Shown in pieces: positions 41,525 to 44,747 of a DNA stretch of 44,747 nucleotides. The number at the start of each line of letters is the position of its first letter. Position 1 is the first letter of the stretch. A model generated the notes under the pieces. The model was not told where the DNA came from, made no database searches, and saw nothing but the letters and a program-made list of their open reading frames with translations. This DNA is from GCA-001856825 sp049965815 (GTDB taxonomy: Archaea > Thermoplasmatota > Thermoplasmata > Thermoplasmatales > GCA-001856825), in NCBI GenBank assembly GCA_049965815.1, contig JBMFVV010000012.1, positions 1 to 44,747 on the forward strand, read 5' to 3'. A program made the translations under genes and the position numbers.

Positions 41525-41533
41525 TATAAGTTT
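41525..41533 (-). promoter_or_regulatory. TATA box of the FtsZ-like gene
   Basis: On the minus strand the core is CTTATATAG, about 26-28 bases before the ATG at 41500. It gives the FtsZ-like gene its own promoter, downstream of the Orc-like gene. Confidence 0.55.
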
Positions 41534-41565
41534 TTTTATATTTGAACGTATAACTCACCCTGTTC

Positions 41566-42657
41566 TTAGTATTCATTTTCTGGTTGTCTGGATGCTTTTT
41601 CCATTAAACTCAGCTTACTCAGCAAGATCTTTGGGGAGACTCTCAGAACATATTCATTTTCTACTCCTTCGGAATAACCCTTTCCAATTCTACTCTTCTT
41701 AACAAGCCCAGAGAGCTCAATGCTCTTGAGAAATTTGTACATCCTAGAATCCGAGATATTCTTGTTTAGACTCTTTATGTCTGATGTTTTGAAGGAGTTC
41801 TCAAAATTAACAGACTCTAACAGAGATCGTAAAAGCAAAATTTCATCCTCTTCCAGATTTATCAACGAGCTTTCATCAATTGGTGGAGAGAACTCTCTGT
41901 AAGCCTGAAGAACAGCCTCCTCGTCTAAAAATACATTCCTGACCTCGGCATATAGAGCAGAATTTTTAAGCAGTTCTATAGCTATCCTTGCACTCCCGCT
42001 TTCTTCTGCTAATTCTGATATTCTAGATATTGCACCATCGGTGTAAGCACCTTCATACAGCCCATAGCTTGCCCTTGATGCTGTTATGTTGTAAAGATCA
42101 TTCGCATCATATTCCTTGAGGGGAACCCTGTTGTATTTACCCAACCCTGAAATGGTACTTCTATCAAGATACATTTCCGGTTCTTCCATAGAGAGAAGAA
42201 CAAGCTTTATTTCGGGGCCTCCAAGTTCTGCGCTTCTAGATAAAAGATAAACTATCTGGCCGTGGCTTCTTTTCAGTGACTGTGATTCATCTAGCACCAC
42301 GAGATTATTTCTTTGTGGTAATTCCTTGAACAGAATGCTTGATAGGGATTCTGCCCTCGCATTGCCTATTTCCGGAAGTCTAATGTTTGGATTGTCTAAA
42401 ATTGTAGAGATGATGGATCTGTCAGTCTGATTGACATAGCAGTTAACATAAATCCCCCTGAAGTTGTTTAGACGTCTGATTAGTGTCTTCCCGATTAACG
42501 TCTTGCCAGTTCCTGGATTTCCTCGAACAACGAAGGTTGACGAGATATCATTTCCTCTGATGAGTTCTTCAAGTTCTTTCACCTGTTCCTCCCTGCCAAT
42601 GACAGATTCAGGAATGTAATCTTGCGAGAGGATTGCAGAGTTTTTAACAATTTTCAT
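41566..42657 (-). CDS. Diverged Orc1/Cdc6-family AAA+ ATPase
   Basis: 363 residues with the Orc1/Cdc6 layout: VIGREEQVKELEELI (19-33), Walker A GNPGTGKT (46-53), Walker B VVLDES (120-125), LVLLSMEEPEMYLDRSTISGL (152-172), sensor-2 SGSARIAIELLKN (220-232), then a C-terminal winged-helix-like part (from about 270). Compared with the canonical initiator at 36.5-37.7 kb, Walker B has DES rather than DEID, the sensor-1 Asn is missing, and the S-R of the arginine-finger box becomes S-G. ATP binding seems kept; ATPase control may be altered. It lies upstream of the FtsZ-like gene on the same strand, 65 bases apart. Confidence 0.85.
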   Translation of the reverse strand: MKIVKNSAILSQDYIPESVIGREEQVKELEELIRGNDISSTFVVRGNPGTGKTLIGKTLIRRLNNFRGIYVNCYVNQTDRSIISTILDNPNIRLPEIGNARAESLSSILFKELPQRNNLVVLDESQSLKRSHGQIVYLLSRSAELGGPEIKLVLLSMEEPEMYLDRSTISGLGKYNRVPLKEYDANDLYNITASRASYGLYEGAYTDGAISRISELAEESGSARIAIELLKNSALYAEVRNVFLDEEAVLQAYREFSPPIDESSLINLEEDEILLLRSLLESVNFENSFKTSDIKSLNKNISDSRMYKFLKSIELSGLVKKSRIGKGYSEGVENEYVLRVSPKILLSKLSLMEKASRQPENEY

Positions 42658-42711
42658 ATCGAATTTAACACTGTAAACGAAAATTAATAATAAACCCTAT
42701 TATGTCGAAAC

Positions 42712-43644
42712 ATGGAGTATAGGAATCTAGGGAAATCCGACTTAAAAGTATCTGTGATAGGGCTCGGGGCTTGGCAGGCCGGAGCTAAGGGATGGGGTAA
42801 GATCGTAGATTCTGATGTTAAGAGTGCCATTTTGACCTCTATTGAGATGGGACTGAACTTCATAGATACAGCTGAAGTTTATGGCGATGGTCATTCTGAG
42901 TCCGTAATTGGAGAGGTGATCAAAGATAAAAGGGACGACATAGTTATTGCAACGAAGGCATCTGGAAATCATCTGAAACCAGAATATCTTGAGAGAGCAC
43001 TCGAGGGAAGCCTCAAGAGGCTCAACACGAACTACATCGACCTATACCAGCTGCACTGGCCCGACATCTATACATCCCTGAAGGAAACCATGAAAACGCT
43101 TGAAAAGATGGCGAATAACGGAAAGATAAGATATATTGGGCTTTCGAACTTTAGCGTATGCCAGATAGAGGAAGCAAGATCATACCTATCCACAATGGAT
43201 ATAGTGTCAAATCAGGTTCGGTACAATATACTGCAGAGAGAAATTGAGGGGGAGATGCTCCCCTACCTAACAAAGGAGAAGATCAGCGTAATCGCTTATT
43301 CCCCGTTAGCCCAGGGACTCCTGACTTTTAAGTACGATCATGCAAATCTCGAGGCGAGTGACGTAAGGAAGAGCAACAAATTGTTCTCGGAACCGAACAT
43401 CAAAATGATAGCATCTTTCCTTTCAGTGCTAAAAGATATATCACTGGAAACTGGACACTCCGTAGTACAACTAGCGCTTAACTGGCTCGTATCTAGGGAT
43501 AACGTTATACCAATTCCTGGTGCCAAAAATAGGGACCAGGCAACAATCAACCTCCAGTCGAATGGGTGGAGACTCAACCAGGACCAGATTAAGAGGATCG
43601 AGGACAAGTATCGGGAAATAAAGGATAGTCTGGACACATTCTAA
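42712..43644 (+). CDS. Aldo/keto reductase
   Basis: NAD(P)H-dependent oxidoreductase of 310 residues with a TIM barrel. MEYRNLGKSDLKVSVIGLGAW, FIDTAEVYGDGHSE (Asp and Tyr of the catalytic tetrad), ATKASGN (Lys), and YQLHWPD (His) are visible, then SVIAYSPLAQGLLT and IPIPGAKNRDQ for cofactor binding. This is the family branch of general aldo/keto reductases acting on aldehydes or sugars. It is divergent from the Orc-like gene and followed 55 bases later by a convergent dCMP deaminase gene. Confidence 0.94.
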   Translation: MEYRNLGKSDLKVSVIGLGAWQAGAKGWGKIVDSDVKSAILTSIEMGLNFIDTAEVYGDGHSESVIGEVIKDKRDDIVIATKASGNHLKPEYLERALEGSLKRLNTNYIDLYQLHWPDIYTSLKETMKTLEKMANNGKIRYIGLSNFSVCQIEEARSYLSTMDIVSNQVRYNILQREIEGEMLPYLTKEKISVIAYSPLAQGLLTFKYDHANLEASDVRKSNKLFSEPNIKMIASFLSVLKDISLETGHSVVQLALNWLVSRDNVIPIPGAKNRDQATINLQSNGWRLNQDQIKRIEDKYREIKDSLDTF

Positions 43645-43699
43645 GAAACATCTTAGATCATCCTATTTTCTTCACATTTACTTGGAGTCAGCAATCCTT

Positions 43700-44209
43700 C
43701 TAGTCATCAATTCTGTGGATTAGTTCTACGTTAGAGCCAAATAGCATATCCTTGAATTCCTTGGATACATCATATTGACGGGTCTCTATATCGCTCTCTA
43801 TGAGCATTAATTCAGAGAGCTCATCTGGATACCCTTCTGAAAATATTATCTCCTTAATCCCGGCATTTATTATCATCTTAGTACAATCGGAACAGGGGTG
43901 GGTAGTTACGTATATTATGCTTCCATTTATTGCAGTACCGTTGTAAGCTGCTTGAATTATAGCATTTTGCTCAGCATGCAACCCTCTGCAGAGCTCCCTT
44001 CTTTCTCCCGAAGGAACATTCAGTTTGTCCCTTAGGCAACCAATTTCATCACAGTGAAGAGCTCCTCTAGGTGGACCGTTATACCCTGTAGCCATAATCC
44101 TCTTTTCCTTCACAATAACTGCCCCCACCTTTCTTCTTACACAATTGGACCTGGTAGCTGCCATAAATGCCATTCGCATGAAATATTCGTCCCAAGAGGG
44201 TATTTCCAT
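43700..44209 (-). CDS. Deoxycytidylate (dCMP) deaminase
   Basis: Zinc deaminase that turns dCMP into dUMP, the precursor of dTMP. The zinc ligands are in GLHAEQNAI (His and catalytic Glu, about 76-84) and THPCSDCTKMI (two Cys, about 106-116). SNCVRRKVGAVIVKEKRIMATGYNGPPRG precedes them, as in ComE/dCMP deaminases, with an inserted CDEIGCLRD that often binds a second zinc. 169 residues fits. It is convergent with the aldo/keto reductase gene and divergent from the DUF1059 gene. Confidence 0.92.
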   Translation of the reverse strand: MEIPSWDEYFMRMAFMAATRSNCVRRKVGAVIVKEKRIMATGYNGPPRGALHCDEIGCLRDKLNVPSGERRELCRGLHAEQNAIIQAAYNGTAINGSIIYVTTHPCSDCTKMIINAGIKEIIFSEGYPDELSELMLIESDIETRQYDVSKEFKDMLFGSNVELIHRIDD

Positions 44210-44315
44210 CCGATTGATATGGGCAACTCATTAAAAAGTGTTTAGAAGTTATTGCAGAAAATCACTTTCATTTAATCTACAGTAATGTTTTTATGAGAAA
44301 TTAAATTGTATTCAT

Positions 44316-44501
44316 ATGGCAAAGTACAGTTTCAAGTGTGCGGACATCGGTATGGACTGTGGCTTCGTAACGAAAGCTTCAACGAAGGAAGAGTTGATGC
44401 CGATGATAGCCAATCATGCTAAGACTGCACACAACATGAACGAGATACCACCGGACGTAGCCCAAAAAGTAGAAGCCGCTATTAAAAAGAGTTTCTTCTA
44501 A
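44316..44501 (+). CDS. DUF1059-family small protein
   Basis: A 61-residue protein: KYSFKCADIGMDCGFVTKASTKEELMPMIANHAKTAHNMNEIPPDVAQKVEAAIKK. The C-x6-C near the start and H-x4-H later suggest a small zinc-finger-like fold. The family DUF1059 is widespread in archaea and bacteria with no assigned role. It has its own ATG with a TATA-like ATGTTTTTAT upstream (about 44285), giving a leaderless or nearly leaderless start. Confidence 0.85.
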   Translation: MAKYSFKCADIGMDCGFVTKASTKEELMPMIANHAKTAHNMNEIPPDVAQKVEAAIKKSFF

Positions 44502-44648
44502 AAACAGTAGGTAGTAATATATGGGGAAATAGCAGTATCCATTACCCGCTTTACTGGGAGGTCTATAGTTTGCTGCTTCTCACTGGTATCAGTTCAAGTT
44601 ATATGCGGTATGATAATTGTTGATTGAATTATAGAGTAGTTGGAAGTT

Positions 44649-44703
44649 CGAGGGAAGTAGTAAAACTCCTTGCTTCAGCCTGGAGATACACGGACTTCCC
44701 TCG
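44649..44703. ncRNA. Long hairpin between the DUF1059 gene and the next promoter
   Basis: CGAGGGAAGT (44649-44658) and ACTTCCCTCG (44694-44703) are perfect 10-base arms around a 35-base loop that contains a further CTCC/GGAG pair. The hairpin ends just before a TATATAA promoter (44713-44720), so it is not a leader of the next gene. It could be the 3' structure of the upstream transcript or a small RNA. No known family was recognised. Confidence 0.35.
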
Positions 44704-44712
44704 GCAGAACGG

Positions 44713-44720
44713 TTATATAA
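44713..44720 (+). promoter_or_regulatory. TATA box of a gene starting at the right edge
   Basis: TTATATAA lies about 28 bases before an ATG at 44745-44747, the last bases of the window. A leaderless gene probably continues beyond the edge; only its start codon can be seen. Confidence 0.55.
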
Positions 44721-44747
44721 AGAATAGTGAATGATTGTTAGAACATG

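Noticed and set aside
42658..42711. AACACTGTAAACGAAAA near the promoter of the diverged Orc-like gene looked like a further ORB or mini-ORB.
   Set aside because: It lacks the CCAGT-GAAA dyad and the G-run, so it was not counted as an origin motif.
44640..44660. GTTCGAGGG looked like part of a tRNA T-loop.
   Set aside because: No acceptor stem, anticodon arm or matching 3' half could be formed around it; the segment instead pairs into a long hairpin.

Overview
The window looks like a chromosomal segment of a Thermoplasmata archaeon, probably close to Thermoplasmatales/Cuniculiplasma. This rests on archaeal information-processing genes (PolD large subunit DP2, PCNA, two Orc1/Cdc6-family ATPases, Rpo7-Spt4-S24e-S27ae, FtsZ, an archaeal split GMP synthase), a cell-surface thermopsin as in acidophiles, moderately AT-rich DNA, and many genes with a TATA box about 26 bases before the start codon (leaderless mRNAs). 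A TPP riboswitch in front of a thiamine ABC transporter also fits, since archaeal THI elements are known from this group. No tRNA, rRNA or CRISPR array was seen.

Layout. 1-243: tail of an IS transposase. 0.3-5.6 kb: M32 carboxypeptidase, membrane-anchored thermopsin, IMP dehydrogenase. 6.0-9.6 kb: TPP riboswitch and thiamine-type ABC transporter. 9.7-18.7 kb: co-directional genes for RNase HII, DP2, a GPN GTPase, FtsZ with a 4-TM protein, methionyl-tRNA synthetase and a PHP phosphoesterase. 18.7-20.7 kb: PadR repressor with a palindromic operator, a Roadblock protein, and a PGI/PMI-like SIS protein lacking the expected catalytic motifs. 20.9-24.9 kb: two GT2 glycosyltransferases, PCNA, and the operon rpo7-spt4-dephospho-CoA kinase-rps24e-rps27ae. 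24.9-32.5 kb: fumarase/aspartase-family lyase, two HIT proteins, MsrB-MsrA, an AP-endonuclease-like TIM barrel, an MFS transporter, rubrerythrin, DUF3783. 32.5-36.4 kb: ACT-domain protein, a membrane protein, tRNA thiolation enzyme, TrmB regulator, GuaA glutaminase subunit, UPF0200 kinase. 36.4-44.7 kb: Orc1/Cdc6 with two ORB-like motifs beside it (candidate replication origin), FolC, TrmJ-like methyltransferase, a PLP enzyme, a half-length FtsZ-like protein, a second diverged Orc1/Cdc6-like ATPase, aldo/keto reductase, dCMP deaminase, and a DUF1059 protein.

The most unusual features are the 182-residue FtsZ-like protein without the GGGTGTG loop, whose start codon lies inside a perfect 21-bp palindrome next to the diverged Orc-like ATPase; the ORB-like pair at 37.8 kb; and the multi-hairpin intergenic element near 25.1 kb. 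Themes: replication and cell division (DP2, PCNA, RNase HII, two Orc proteins, two FtsZ-family proteins), oxidative repair (MsrA, MsrB, rubrerythrin), purine synthesis (GuaB, GuaAA), and thiamine uptake.
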